Assembly (NCBI RefSeq): GCF_001189235.2
Contig: NZ_LFIP02000011.1
Coordinates: 1 to 64,000 of the forward strand
Origin: Bradyrhizobium embrapense
GTDB lineage: Bacteria; Pseudomonadota; Alphaproteobacteria; Rhizobiales; Xanthobacteraceae
Direction: 5' to 3'
Length of the DNA: 64,000 nucleotides
The position numbers and the translations under genes were made by a program. The notes below the pieces were generated by a model. That model worked only from the letters and a program-made list of their open reading frames with translations. It was not told the DNA's origin and made no database searches. The number at the start of each line of letters is the position of its first letter. Positions within the stretch are counted from its first letter, which is position 1. Positions 25,512 through 33,983 of this stretch are shown here, one piece after another.

Positions 25512-25587
25512 CAGGGTGGGTAGAGCGCAGCGAAACCCATCAAGCTGTCACCGCGTTGAGAAATGATGGGCTTCCCTTCGCTCTACC
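25512..25587. repeat. Intergenic palindromic repeat (GGGTAGAGC family, copy 1)
   Basis: Left arm GGGTAGAGCGCAGCGAAACC and right arm CTTCCCTTCGCTCTACC are near inverse copies around a variable centre. The second copy is at 43691-43778. It lies between two converging genes. Confidence 0.75.
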
Positions 25588-25602
25588 AAGCCTGCGCGAG
25601 CG

Positions 25603-26451
25603 CTACCGTCCCCAGCGATCCTGCCAGATCTTCTCGCCGATCGTGCAACTGACTCGCGGCTCGTTCTCTGCGGTCCGCACGATCGATCGCTCGGGGGTAC
25701 GGCCGGCAACTTCGAGCAGCAGTTTGGTGCGGATCGCCTCCTTGAACTTCTCGCGATCCTTGATCGACACCACGAAGGAGCCCGGCCCGCCGATCACGCA
25801 GTCCTCGTAGTACCAGTCGAGATTTTCGATATCCATCGTCGAGTAGGACGGCTCCTTCACCATGATCGGCAGGCCGTTGATGACGATGCCCTTGTCGAGC
25901 GCCGCATCGCGCGCCGGCGTGATCGGCGTGCCGTTGTTGTTGGGGCCGTCGCCGGAAATGTCGATCACACGACGCAGGCCGCGATGCGGATTCTCGTCGA
26001 ACATCGGGATCGCGAAATAGATCGCGCCCGAGATCGAGGTGCGCGAGGCGCGGCGCACCGGCGTCTTCATGATCTCGGCGGAGACCGCATCGGCGGATTC
26101 GGGGCCGTCGATCACCCGCCAGGGAATGATGACCTTCTGGTCGTTGGAGGCGGCCCACTCGAAATAGGTGATCGATATCTTGCCGTTCGGGCCGGCCTTC
26201 AGCGCCTGCAGGAATTCCTTGGAAACGATCGCTTGCGCATAGCCCTCGCGCTGGATCGCGAGCTCGTCCATGTCCATCGAATAGGAGACGTCGACCGCGA
26301 TGATCAACTCGATGTCGACGCTCGGCGTGGATTCCTTTTCGGCCAGCCGGCCTGTCTGTGTTCCCGGGCCGGGCGCGGCAACACCGGCCACATCGCCGCT
26401 GGCCAACATGCCCGCGACAAGCACCGCTCCGATCGAGACATACCAGCGCAT
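25603..26451 (-). CDS. DUF1194 (VWA-like) secreted protein
   Basis: This 282-residue protein has a signal peptide (MRWYVSIGAVLVAGMLASGD) and a von Willebrand factor A-like domain of the DUF1194 type: LIIAVDVSYSMDMDE (MIDAS-like DxSxS), a middle TSISGAIYFAI Thr/Ser segment and VIDISGDGPNNNGTP. It probably binds a divalent metal and a partner in the periplasm; the role is unknown. The start ATG 26451 follows a strong GGGAGG; frames from 26478 and 26490 lack one. It is divergent from clpS. Confidence 0.88.
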   Translation of the reverse strand: MRWYVSIGAVLVAGMLASGDVAGVAAPGPGTQTGRLAEKESTPSVDIELIIAVDVSYSMDMDELAIQREGYAQAIVSKEFLQALKAGPNGKISITYFEWAASNDQKVIIPWRVIDGPESADAVSAEIMKTPVRRASRTSISGAIYFAIPMFDENPHRGLRRVIDISGDGPNNNGTPITPARDAALDKGIVINGLPIMVKEPSYSTMDIENLDWYYEDCVIGGPGSFVVSIKDREKFKEAIRTKLLLEVAGRTPERSIVRTAENEPRVSCTIGEKIWQDRWGR

Positions 26452-26527
26452 TGCGGCCCTCCCGTCGTGTCCTGTCATGGTGACACGCAAATCAGGCGCC
26501 GAAAAGCGCAGATATCATCTGTCCTTC

Positions 26528-26587
26528 ACATTCAAGTTAGGGGCCTGCAAGTTGGACGCCTGCAGGCTAGTCGCTTGCAGACCAGTC
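26528..26587. repeat. Degenerate 15-bp tandem repeat
   Basis: Consecutive 15-base units are GCCTGCAAGTTGGAC (26543-26557), GCCTGCAGGCTAGTC (26558-26572) and GCTTGCAGACCAGTC (26573-26587), with a weaker unit before them at 26528. They lie between the DUF1194 and clpS promoters. Confidence 0.6.
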
Positions 26588-26709
26588 AACACTTGCCATG
26601 CATGAGGCAACGCGCGCCGTGCCGTTGCCGCAATGACGCCGTGCAAATCGAACGGTTCCAACACGCGCGGGAAGACGGTATTCTTAGGGAGCAATCGCGA
26701 GGGAGTGCG

Positions 26710-27015
26710 ATGCCCGATACCGTCGCCAAGCCGAAAACCAGGACCAAGACCAAGGTCGAGCGGCCACGCCTGCACAAGGTGATCCTGGTCAACGACGACT
26801 ACACGCCGCGCGAATTCGTCGTCACCGTGCTGAAGGGCGAATTCCGCATGACCGACGATCAGGCCTACAAAGTGATGCTGACCGCGCACCAGCGCGGCGT
26901 CTGCGTGGTTGCGGTGTTCACCAGGGATGTCGCGGAGACCAAGGCGACCCGCGCCACCGATGCCGGCCGCGCCAAGGGCTATCCGCTGCTGTTCACCACC
27001 GAGCCCGAGGAGTAG
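26710..27015 (+). CDS. clpS: ATP-dependent Clp protease adaptor ClpS
   Basis: This 101-residue protein has a flexible, basic N-terminus and then the ClpS fold: KVILVNDDYTPREFVVTVLK, MTDDQAYKVMLTAHQRGVCV and FTRDVAETKA. It delivers N-degron substrates to ClpAP; the NDDYTP pocket and the MLTAH residues bind the N-terminal hydrophobic residue. GAGGGAG stands 4 bases before ATG 26710. No clpA is adjacent, as for the second (ClpS2-type) paralogue of alphaproteobacteria, though which paralogue this is cannot be settled from the window. Confidence 0.95.
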   Translation: MPDTVAKPKTRTKTKVERPRLHKVILVNDDYTPREFVVTVLKGEFRMTDDQAYKVMLTAHQRGVCVVAVFTRDVAETKATRATDAGRAKGYPLLFTTEPEE

Positions 27016-27021
27016 CGGCCC

Positions 27022-27907
27022 TCATCGCTCCGCTGGCGCGGGCTGCGCCCGCTGGCCGAGCACAATGTCGGCGACGACCGCCCCCATCACCAGCGCGCCG
27101 CCGATCACGGCACGGAGCGACGGCACCTCGGCGAACGCCAGCCACACCCAGAACGGCATCAGCGGCGTCTCGAGCGTTGCGATCAGCGAAGCCTGCGCTG
27201 ACGGCAGCAACCTCGAGCCGACCGTGAACAGGGTGAGGCCGAGACCGACCTGGCATGCGCCGAACATCGCAAGCACGCCGAGATCGGCGCTGCTGACCGC
27301 GCCGATGCCGAGCCCCAACGGCAAGCTGACGGCGCTGCCGAGAAAGTTCGAGAGCGCCGCCGCGGCAATCATCGGCGTACCCTTGTGCCGCCGGATCACC
27401 ACCGTCATCAGGGATGATCGCCAGCACCATGACGCAGGCAAGGCCGATACCCCTGTAATCCGTGATGCCGCCGGCGCCGCTGACGGTGATGGCCACCCCC
27501 GCGAGCGCGACGAGGCTCGCCAGCAATGTGCCGGGCCGCGCCCGCTCGCCGAGCCAAAGCCAGGCGATCGCAGCCGCTGCAAATGGCTGCATCGCGATGA
27601 GAATGGCGACATTGGCGACGCTGGTCAGTTGCAGCGCCGGAATGAACGTCACCATGCCGAAGGTCGAGAGGCCGGCCACGAGCCATCCGCTCGCGGGCAT
27701 CGCGACGAGATCGCGCACGCCACGGCGGCCTTGCGTCGCGACCAGGAACAGCGCGATCGCGCCGCCCCCGAACAGACCGCGCCAGAACAGGATGGTCCAG
27801 GAATCGAAGTGCAGCAGCCGGGTGAAGAACGGCGCGGTGCTCCAGGCAGCCGCTGCCGCCACGACCAGCGCGATCCCGGTGCGATGCTGCGCGGCTGCGT
27901 CAGTCAC
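27022..27907 (-). pseudogene. EamA/DMT-family transporter, single frameshift
   Basis: Two overlapping frames give one ten-helix drug/metabolite transporter. From 27907 the frame reads helices 1-5 (WSTAPFFTRLLHFDSWTILF, VAILIAMQPFAAAAIAWLWL, GIGLACVMVLAII) and then becomes nonsense. From about 27417 another frame carries on LMTVVIRRHKGTPMIAAAAL to QRAQPAPAER at 27022. One extra C in ATCATCCCTG (minus strand, near 27416) explains the shift. EamA proteins export amino acids and metabolites. It could be a true pseudogene or a base-call error in a short C run. It converges on clpS with 6 bases between stops. Confidence 0.85.
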
Positions 27908-27919
27908 GTGGCACTGTCG

Positions 27920-29113
27920 CTAGCTCGCAGCGGCAACCGGCGCCTCGTCGAACAGGCCGTAGACCCGTTCGGCCTTGGCAAATCCCGCGATCGGAAACTC
28001 GCCGAGATCGCTCCAGCCGCCGTCGTGAATGCCGGCGAAGCGCTCGGAGGCCACGACGGTGCGGCCGAGACGGCCGGCGATCTTCTCGAGCCGCGCGGCG
28101 AGATTGACCGCCGGACCGATGCAGGTGAAGTCGAGTCGGTTGCCGCCGCCGATATTGCCATAGAGCACGCGCCCGAGATGCAGCGCGACGCCGAAGCGGA
28201 AGCGCTCGACGGCGTCGCCATTGGGGAATTGCAGCGCCTCGACCCCGGCGCGGGATGCGCGCGCCGCCTCCAGCACCCGCGAGCACACCTGCACCTCGTC
28301 GCCGAGATATTCGTCGACCGGGAACACCGCGAGCAGTCCGTCACCCATGAACTTGAGCACCTCGCCGCCATGGTCGCGGATCGCGGTGACCTGGCAATCG
28401 AAATAGAGGTTGAGTATCTCCACGACGGTCTCGGACGGCAAGCGGTCGGACAGCGCGGTGAAGCCGCGCAGGTCGGACAGCCAGATCGCGGCATCCATCG
28501 TGTCGGCATGGCCGCGTCGGATCTGACCGCCCATGATGCGCTCGCCGGCCCGGTTGCCGACGTATGTGTCGAGCAGCAGCGAGGCGGTTCGGCGCAACGT
28601 GACGATCTCGATATAGCGCGACAGCGGGACGGTGATCGAGCGAATCGCATCGAGCTGCTCGTCGGTGAAGCCGCCCGGCTGCTTGGTGGTCCAGCTCGAG
28701 GCGTTCGGGGGACCGGCGGTGTTGATCAGCGGCAAGCCGATGTAGTCGGTGACGCCCTCCGCCTGCAGGTCGACGATAATGGGAAAGCGTCTGCTGGCGG
28801 GGTCGTCGAGTCGCGCGCGCACCTCGACGCCCTGCTTGAGAACGATCGCCAGCGGGCTGACGGCAAATTCCGGGGTGTCCTCGATGTTGTGATCAACGCT
28901 GCCGGTGTCGACCTCGGCGCCCGGCTTCCAGATGAAATGGCGGCCGTAGATCTCGGGATGTAGCGTGCGCACGAAGACGCCGATCCGCCACAACGGCAGC
29001 CCGGCCCGCACCAGGCGTTCGCAGCATTCGGCCATCATCTGCGCCGGGGTCGGCGCCGATCGCGCGCCGCCGATCATCCACGCGATGATGTCCCGAAGCT
29101 CCGACGCGTTCAT
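27920..29113 (-). CDS. Class III adenylate/guanylate cyclase
   Basis: This 397-residue protein has an N-terminal GAF/sensor-like domain (~35-180) and a C-terminal class III cyclase domain (~200-380). The metal-binding motif is WLSDLRGFTALSDRL, the second Asp lies in FMGDGLLAVFP, and the transition-state region is CIGPAVNLAARLEKIAGRLG. It makes cAMP (or cGMP) from the triphosphate. There is no membrane segment, so it is cytosolic. Start ATG 29113 follows GGGGA by 7 bases; a longer frame starts at 29152. Confidence 0.9.
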   Translation of the reverse strand: MNASELRDIIAWMIGGARSAPTPAQMMAECCERLVRAGLPLWRIGVFVRTLHPEIYGRHFIWKPGAEVDTGSVDHNIEDTPEFAVSPLAIVLKQGVEVRARLDDPASRRFPIIVDLQAEGVTDYIGLPLINTAGPPNASSWTTKQPGGFTDEQLDAIRSITVPLSRYIEIVTLRRTASLLLDTYVGNRAGERIMGGQIRRGHADTMDAAIWLSDLRGFTALSDRLPSETVVEILNLYFDCQVTAIRDHGGEVLKFMGDGLLAVFPVDEYLGDEVQVCSRVLEAARASRAGVEALQFPNGDAVERFRFGVALHLGRVLYGNIGGGNRLDFTCIGPAVNLAARLEKIAGRLGRTVVASERFAGIHDGGWSDLGEFPIAGFAKAERVYGLFDEAPVAAAS

Positions 29114-29163
29114 GGCATTCCCCAGGCGAGCAGGCGAACCGGCACTTGCCATTATACAGGGGT

Positions 29164-30252
29164 TCAGCGCCCGGTCTGCCCGCGGTCGCGCAGAAAATGA
29201 TCCGCCAGCACGCAGGCCATCATGGCCTCGCCCACCGGCACCGCGCGGATGCCGACGCAGGGGTCGTGGCGGCCCTTGGTCAGGACGTCGGTATCGGCGC
29301 CCTTGCGGTCCACGGTCCGGCGCGTGGTCAGGATCGAGGACGTCGGCTTGACGGCGAAGCGGACCACCACCGGCTGGCCGGTCGAGATGCCGCCGAGCAC
29401 ACCGCCGGCATGGTTGGACAGGAAACGCGTCCCATTGTTGCCGGTCCGCATCTCGTCGGCGTTCTCCTCGCCGGATAGTTCGGCCGCGCCGAAGCCGGCG
29501 CCGATCTCGACGCCCTTGACGGCGTTGATGCTCATCATCGCCGCAGCCAGATCGCTATCGAGTTTTGCGTAGATCGGCGCGCCGAGCCCGGCCGGCACGC
29601 CCTCGGCGACGACCTCGATGACGGCGCCGATCGAGGAGCCGCTCTTCCTGATGCCGTCGAGATAGCTTTCGAAGAACGCCGCCTTGTCCTTGTCGGGACA
29701 GAAGAACGGGTTGTTGGCGATCTCGTCCCAGTCCCACTTCTCGCGGTCGATCTTGTGCGGCCCCATCTGCACCAGCGCGCCGCGCACCTTCACCTCGGGC
29801 AGGACCTTGCGCGCGATCGCACCGGCTGCGACGCGGGTCGCGGTCTCGCGCGCGGACGAGCGCCCGCCGCCGCGATAGTCGCGCAGGCCGTATTTCGCCT
29901 CATAGGTGAAGTCGGCATGGCCGGGGCGGAATTTGTCCTTGATCTCGGAATAATCCTTCGAGCGCTGGTCGGTGTTCTCGATCAGGAGCGCGATCGGCGT
30001 TCCGGTCGTCACCTGCACGCCGCTTTCCGGATGCGCCATCACGCCGGACAGGATCTTCACCGCATCCGGCTCCTGGCGCTGGGTGGTGAAGCGCGACTGG
30101 CCGGGCCGGCGGCGGTCGAGATCGTGCTGGATCTCCTCCGCCGTCAGCGGGATCATCGGCGGACAGCCATCCACCACGCAGCCGATCGCGACCCCATGGC
30201 TTTCGCCGAAGGTCGTGACTCGGAACATATGGCCGAAAGTATTGAAGGACAT
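29164..30252 (-). CDS. aroC: Chorismate synthase
   Basis: At 362 residues this is the normal family length. It catalyses the last shikimate-pathway step, EPSP to chorismate, needing reduced FMN. The three signatures are visible: GESHGVAIGCVVDGCPP, FRPGHADFTYEAKYGLRDYRGGGRSSARETATR and RTVDRKGADTDVLTKGRHDPCVG. It starts ATG 30252 and reads leftward after the histidine phosphatase gene, 75 bases apart, possibly in one transcript. Confidence 0.97.
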   Translation of the reverse strand: MSFNTFGHMFRVTTFGESHGVAIGCVVDGCPPMIPLTAEEIQHDLDRRRPGQSRFTTQRQEPDAVKILSGVMAHPESGVQVTTGTPIALLIENTDQRSKDYSEIKDKFRPGHADFTYEAKYGLRDYRGGGRSSARETATRVAAGAIARKVLPEVKVRGALVQMGPHKIDREKWDWDEIANNPFFCPDKDKAAFFESYLDGIRKSGSSIGAVIEVVAEGVPAGLGAPIYAKLDSDLAAAMMSINAVKGVEIGAGFGAAELSGEENADEMRTGNNGTRFLSNHAGGVLGGISTGQPVVVRFAVKPTSSILTTRRTVDRKGADTDVLTKGRHDPCVGIRAVPVGEAMMACVLADHFLRDRGQTGR

Positions 30253-30327
30253 GGCGTGTCGTAACGCGCAGGGTCGGCAGCGTCAAACGGGTTTCATGAC
30301 CCCCAGGACGCGGCTGACCCGGTGCCC

Positions 30328-30927
30328 TTAACTATGTTTCCGCAGGCCCGCCGCGCCGAACACGTAGACCGCGCCCTGCTCGATCGTAAGGTCGGCGGCC
30401 GAGGCCGGGGTCTCGAAGCCGAGCGCCACCATCAGCGCCCGCGCGGTGCCGCCATGGGCGACGGCGACTGTGTCCGAGGTCACCGAGCCGTACCATTCGG
30501 TCATCCGCGCCTGCACGTCGACATAGCTCTCGCCGCCCTCCGGCGCGACCTGCCACTTCTCGGCGAGGCGGCGGGCATAGACGACGGGGTCGGCAGCCTG
30601 CGCCTGCGCCAGCGTCGAGCCTTCCCACGTTCCGTAGGCGATCTCGCGCAGCCGCGCGTCGAGGGTGTAGTCGCCCGCCGGCAGGCCAAGCTCGCTGCGC
30701 ACCAGCTCCATGGTCGCGCGCGCCCGGATCAGCGGGCTCGCGACGAACGGCAGCGTCGTCTTGTCACGGCCGTCGCGCACCAGGAGATCGGCGAGGATGC
30801 GGCCGGCATGTGCCGCCTGGACGCGGCCGCGCTCGTTGAGAGCAATATCCTGCACGCCCTGAAGCCGGGCTTCGGCGTTCCATGAGGTCTCGCCGTGACG
30901 GATGTAGTAGATCGTTGGCACCGGCAT
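30328..30927 (-). CDS. Histidine phosphatase family protein
   Basis: This 199-residue branch-1 histidine phosphatase has YYIRHGETSWNAEARLQG with the phospho-accepting His (residue ~11), a second Arg in SPLIRARATMELV, a Glu in YGTWEGSTL and the second catalytic His in VAVAHGGTARAL. It resembles cofactor-dependent phosphoglycerate mutase-like phosphatases; the substrate is unknown. Confidence 0.92.
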   Translation of the reverse strand: MPVPTIYYIRHGETSWNAEARLQGVQDIALNERGRVQAAHAGRILADLLVRDGRDKTTLPFVASPLIRARATMELVRSELGLPAGDYTLDARLREIAYGTWEGSTLAQAQAADPVVYARRLAEKWQVAPEGGESYVDVQARMTEWYGSVTSDTVAVAHGGTARALMVALGFETPASAADLTIEQGAVYVFGAAGLRKHS

Positions 30928-31029
30928 TCGCTTCGCATTTTTCCGGCCCGGAGGTACACCAGCACTTCGGCTGGCGACAAGCCCTAATCGGCCGCAGCGG
31001 AGGCGCCATGCGCACAGGTCGGCGCAACC

Positions 31030-31054
31030 GGAATAGCCACGCCGTCAGGGTGTT
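31030..31054 (+). promoter_or_regulatory. Candidate ECF-type promoter before sigma/anti-sigma operon
   Basis: GGAAT (31030-31034), 17 bases, then GTT (31052-31054) approximates the GGAAC-N17-GTT form of alphaproteobacterial ECF promoters, 48 bases before the sigma start at 31102. There is one mismatch in the first element. It may be autoregulation by the encoded sigma factor. Confidence 0.35.
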
Positions 31055-31101
31055 ATGTTTGATAAGGCGGCTATCGCCGAGACCATCGAAGACTGGGATG
31101 C

Positions 31102-31590
31102 ATGACCGCGTTTCGTCAAAGTGTCGAAGCAATGATTCCGGCGCTCCGCCGCTATGCGCGCGCGCTGGTGCGTGACACGGATATCGCCGACGATTTGGTG
31201 CAGGACACGCTGGTGCGCGCGCTGCGCTCGGAGCGGCTGTTTCTCGGCGGCGACGTCAGGAGCTGGCTCTACACGATCCTGACCAATTTGAACAAGAACC
31301 GGCGGCGCTCGCTGGCGCGGCGGCCGCCCCTGATGCCGCTGCTCGACAACAATGCCGACGCCAGCGGCACCGAGGCCGAGGGACGCGACATCGAGCGCGC
31401 GCTGTCGACGCTGGTCGAGGAGCAACGTTCGGTGCTGCTGCTCGTGATGCTGGAGGGCATGAGCTACCGGGAGGTCGCCGATATTCAGGGCGTGCCGATC
31501 GGCACGGTGATGTCCCGCCTCGCCCGCGCGCGCGCCCATGTGCGGGCCTCGATCGAGGGCCAGCGCCCGGCGCTGAGGCGGGTGAAATGA
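31102..31590 (+). CDS. ECF RNA polymerase sigma factor
   Basis: This 162-residue ECF sigma factor has region 2 at ~10-75 (RYARALVRDTDIADDLVQDT, VRSWLYTILTNLNKNRRRS) and region 4 at ~100-155 (LVEEQRSVLLLVMLEGMSYR, GVPIGTVMSRLARARAHVR). It is followed after 67 bases by a membrane anti-sigma factor on the same strand. That partner is a ZAS/RsgI-like one-helix protein and not NepR, so this is not the general stress factor EcfG itself. Confidence 0.93.
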   Translation: MTAFRQSVEAMIPALRRYARALVRDTDIADDLVQDTLVRALRSERLFLGGDVRSWLYTILTNLNKNRRRSLARRPPLMPLLDNNADASGTEAEGRDIERALSTLVEEQRSVLLLVMLEGMSYREVADIQGVPIGTVMSRLARARAHVRASIEGQRPALRRVK

Positions 31591-31657
31591 TACTGTGCGC
31601 GATGACAGGCATTACGCATGAGCGATTTTCGAACGAGATTTGGCAGAGACGACTGAT

Positions 31658-32422
31658 ATGACCGATCCGAACATCCCCGTCACCGAAGACGAGCTGCACG
31701 CTTACGTCGACAACGAACTGCCGGCCGAACGCCGCGGCGATGTCGAGGTGTGGCTCGCCACGCATCCCGACGACGCGGCACGGGTGCAGTCATGGCGCAC
31801 GATGGCCGAGATGCTGCATGCGCGCTACGACACCGTGCTGGACGAGGCGGTGCCGAAGCGGCTCGAACTCGAGCGGCTGGTGCGCCAGCCGCGTCGCTGG
31901 GTCTATGGCGCGGTGGCGGCGACGCTGATGGCCTTCATCGCCGGCGGCGGCGTCGGCTGGATCGCGCGCGGCGCGACCGCTGCGCCGTCGACCTTCCAGA
32001 GCTTCACGCTCGATGCGCTGGATGCGCACCGGCTCTACGTGGTCGAGGTCCGTCATCCGGTCGAGGTGCCCGGCAGCGAGCGCGATCATCTGCAGCAATG
32101 GCTGACCAAGCGCTGCGGCTGGGACGTCCGGGCGCCCGACCTCACCGGGCTGAAGCTGGTCGGCGGCCGCCTGCTGCCGGGGCCGAGTGGGCCGGCTTCG
32201 TTCCTGATGTATGAGAGCACGTCCGGCGAGCGCTTCACGGTCTACACCGCGAAGGCGAGAACCGAGGCGACCCAGATGCGCTATGCCGTGCAGGGCAACG
32301 ACGGCGCGCTGTTCTGGGCCGATCGTGGCGTTGCCTATGTCGTCAGCGGCGGCACCGACCGCACGCGCCTGACCCAGGTCGCGCGGGCCGTCTACGACCA
32401 GATGGAGAAGAACGGCGGCTGA
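31658..32422 (+). CDS. Membrane anti-sigma factor
   Basis: This 254-residue partner of the preceding ECF sigma factor has an N-terminal zinc-less anti-sigma-like segment (VTEDELHAYVDNELPAERRG, residues ~7-60), one membrane helix at ~85-107 (WVYGAVAATLMAFIAGGGVG) and a periplasmic domain (~110-254) that would sense the signal. ATG 31658 is chosen; a TTG at 31640 is possible. The canonical HxxxCxxC zinc motif is absent. A perfect hairpin overlaps its stop codon. Confidence 0.87.
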   Translation: MTDPNIPVTEDELHAYVDNELPAERRGDVEVWLATHPDDAARVQSWRTMAEMLHARYDTVLDEAVPKRLELERLVRQPRRWVYGAVAATLMAFIAGGGVGWIARGATAAPSTFQSFTLDALDAHRLYVVEVRHPVEVPGSERDHLQQWLTKRCGWDVRAPDLTGLKLVGGRLLPGPSGPASFLMYESTSGERFTVYTAKARTEATQMRYAVQGNDGALFWADRGVAYVVSGGTDRTRLTQVARAVYDQMEKNGG

Positions 32423-32450
32423 TCTCCCGTAGATTTACGGGAGATCAGCC
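32417..32450. terminator. Perfect 15-bp stem hairpin at operon end
   Basis: GGCTGATCTCCCGTA (32417-32431) and TACGGGAGATCAGCC (32436-32450) pair perfectly around a GATT loop. The stop codon of the anti-sigma gene (32420-32422) lies inside the left arm. No T-run follows, so it may act as an mRNA 3'-end stabiliser or a factor-dependent terminator. Confidence 0.6.
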
Positions 32451-32811
32451 GCGAGCATTGTGCCGTTTCGAGTAAGTGAATCCAGCCTCACTCGGCGTCC
32501 CAATTCCGACATTGAAAATTTCGATTCGCGTCATGGACGCGTCTCATTGTCGTACCGGATGCTCACGCGAAGATGATCCGCGCCCGATCCGCCGATCGGC
32601 GCACGCGGCCTCGATTGGGGTTTTGTGTACCGCGCTGGTCCCCCTCTCGAGGCCGCACTCTTTTTCCGCAGTCCGATCTGCACGCCGCAGATTTGGACGT
32701 CGGACGGCCGGTCATCCTTTGACGCTCTCGCAATGGCCGCGTCTACCCCGATAGAGTCCGGGGTAGTGCTGTTTCGCGTCTATAGCGTCTTTTGGGGCGC
32801 GCTCCCGGCGG
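32451..32811. other. Convergent intergenic stretch, no gene seen
   Basis: These 361 bases lie between the converging anti-sigma and DnaJ-like genes. The only structure seen is a short hairpin CTACCCCG / CGGGGTAG at 32743-32766, which could serve the leftward DnaJ-like gene as a 3' structure. Short open frames here lack support. Confidence 0.6.
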
Positions 32812-33771
32812 TCAGCCGAGATCGCTGCGCGGATTGTAGGAATTTCGCTCCCGCCACGTCTGCATCAATGCCTCAAGCTCGGCATCGTTCCCGTCGGGAA
32901 GGATGATGCGGGTCGTGACGTAGAGGTCGCCGACGGTCCCCGCCTTCGCCAGCCCCTTGCCCTTGAGGCGGAAGGTACGGCCGCTCGAGGTGTTCTTCGG
33001 GATCGACAGTTCGACCGCGCTGCCGAGCGTCGGCACCCGGACCTTGCCGCCCAGCACCGCCTCGTAGAGGGTCACAGGCAGATCGATCCGGAGATCGTTG
33101 CCGTCGACCTTGAAGAACGGATGCGGCGCGATCGAGATCGTGATCAGGAGGTCGCCGGGCGGATGGCCTGGCGCGGTGTCGCCCTGCCCCTTCAGCCGGA
33201 TCTGCTGGCCCGCGGTTACGCCGGGCGGAATCTTGACGTTGAGCTCGCGGCCGGTCGGCAGGCGGACGCGCTTGCCGCCGCCCCTCACCGATTCCTCCAG
33301 CGATACCGTCATCGCTACCGAAAGGTCGAGGTCGACGCCGACCCCGCCGCCATCGAATTCAAACGGGCTGGCCCGTCCGCCGCGCGCACCGCCACCGCCA
33401 CGCGCAGCGTTGCCGAACATGCTGTTGAGGATGTCCTCGAAGCTGCCGCCACCCATGCCACCGCCGGGGCCGCCGCGGAAACTGTACTCGAAGCCGCCGG
33501 GACCGGCACGGCCGCCGGCGCCGCCGCCAGGGAAGCCCTGGAAGCGCGGCTTGCCTTCGGCATCGATCTCGCCGCGGTCGAACTGCTTGCGCTTGTCCTC
33601 GTCGCCAACGATCTCGTTGGCCGCGTTGATCTCGGCAAAGCGGGCAGCCGCCTTCGGATCGTTCTTGTTGTTATCAGGGTGATGCTTCTTGGCGAGCTTG
33701 CGATAGGCGCTCTTGATCGTCGCAGCGCTGGCGCTCCGCTGCACCCCCAGGACCTCATAGGGGTCACGCAT
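32812..33771 (-). CDS. DnaJ-type co-chaperone without zinc finger (CbpA-like)
   Basis: This 319-residue protein has an N-terminal J domain with the HPD motif (YRKLAKKHHPDNN, residues ~24-36), a Gly/Phe-rich linker (~75-135, FPGGGAGGRAGPGGFEYSF) and two C-terminal substrate-binding beta domains. The CxxCxGxG zinc-finger repeats of DnaJ are absent, so it belongs to the CbpA/class B type. It stimulates DnaK ATPase and hands over clients. Followed here on the same strand order by the RT0821-type gene upstream, an order usual in Bradyrhizobium. Confidence 0.92.
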   Translation of the reverse strand: MRDPYEVLGVQRSASAATIKSAYRKLAKKHHPDNNKNDPKAAARFAEINAANEIVGDEDKRKQFDRGEIDAEGKPRFQGFPGGGAGGRAGPGGFEYSFRGGPGGGMGGGSFEDILNSMFGNAARGGGGARGGRASPFEFDGGGVGVDLDLSVAMTVSLEESVRGGGKRVRLPTGRELNVKIPPGVTAGQQIRLKGQGDTAPGHPPGDLLITISIAPHPFFKVDGNDLRIDLPVTLYEAVLGGKVRVPTLGSAVELSIPKNTSSGRTFRLKGKGLAKAGTVGDLYVTTRIILPDGNDAELEALMQTWRERNSYNPRSDLG

Positions 33772-33919
33772 CCGTCACGTCTCCTTCACGGGAAAATCAG
33801 TTCTGGCCGGGAACCCATCCGGGCCCGCTTTGTCTTCATGTGGGGACTCAGTGGCATTTTTGCAACTAGCGCCTTTCCGCTCCGATCGATCAGAATGGGG
33901 CTGAGATTATCGTTCTGAC

Positions 33920-33959
33920 GCGTTTTCTTCACCCCAGCCGCGCCTTCGCTCGAAAACGC
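33920..33959. repeat. GCGTTTTC/GAAAACGC inverted-repeat element, copy 1
   Basis: GCGTTTTC (33920-33927) and GAAAACGC (33952-33959) flank a 24-base centre. The left flank GTTCTGACGCGTTTTCTTC resembles GTTTTGACGCGTTTTCTTT at 63109-63127, the second copy. It is a dispersed intergenic element. Confidence 0.65.
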
Positions 33960-33983
33960 GACCGGCGGCATCGGCCGGAACTT

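Noticed and set aside
32743..32766. Hairpin CTACCCCG/CGGGGTAG as a Rho-independent terminator
   Set aside because: It has no T-run on either strand; it is mentioned only as a possible 3' structure.
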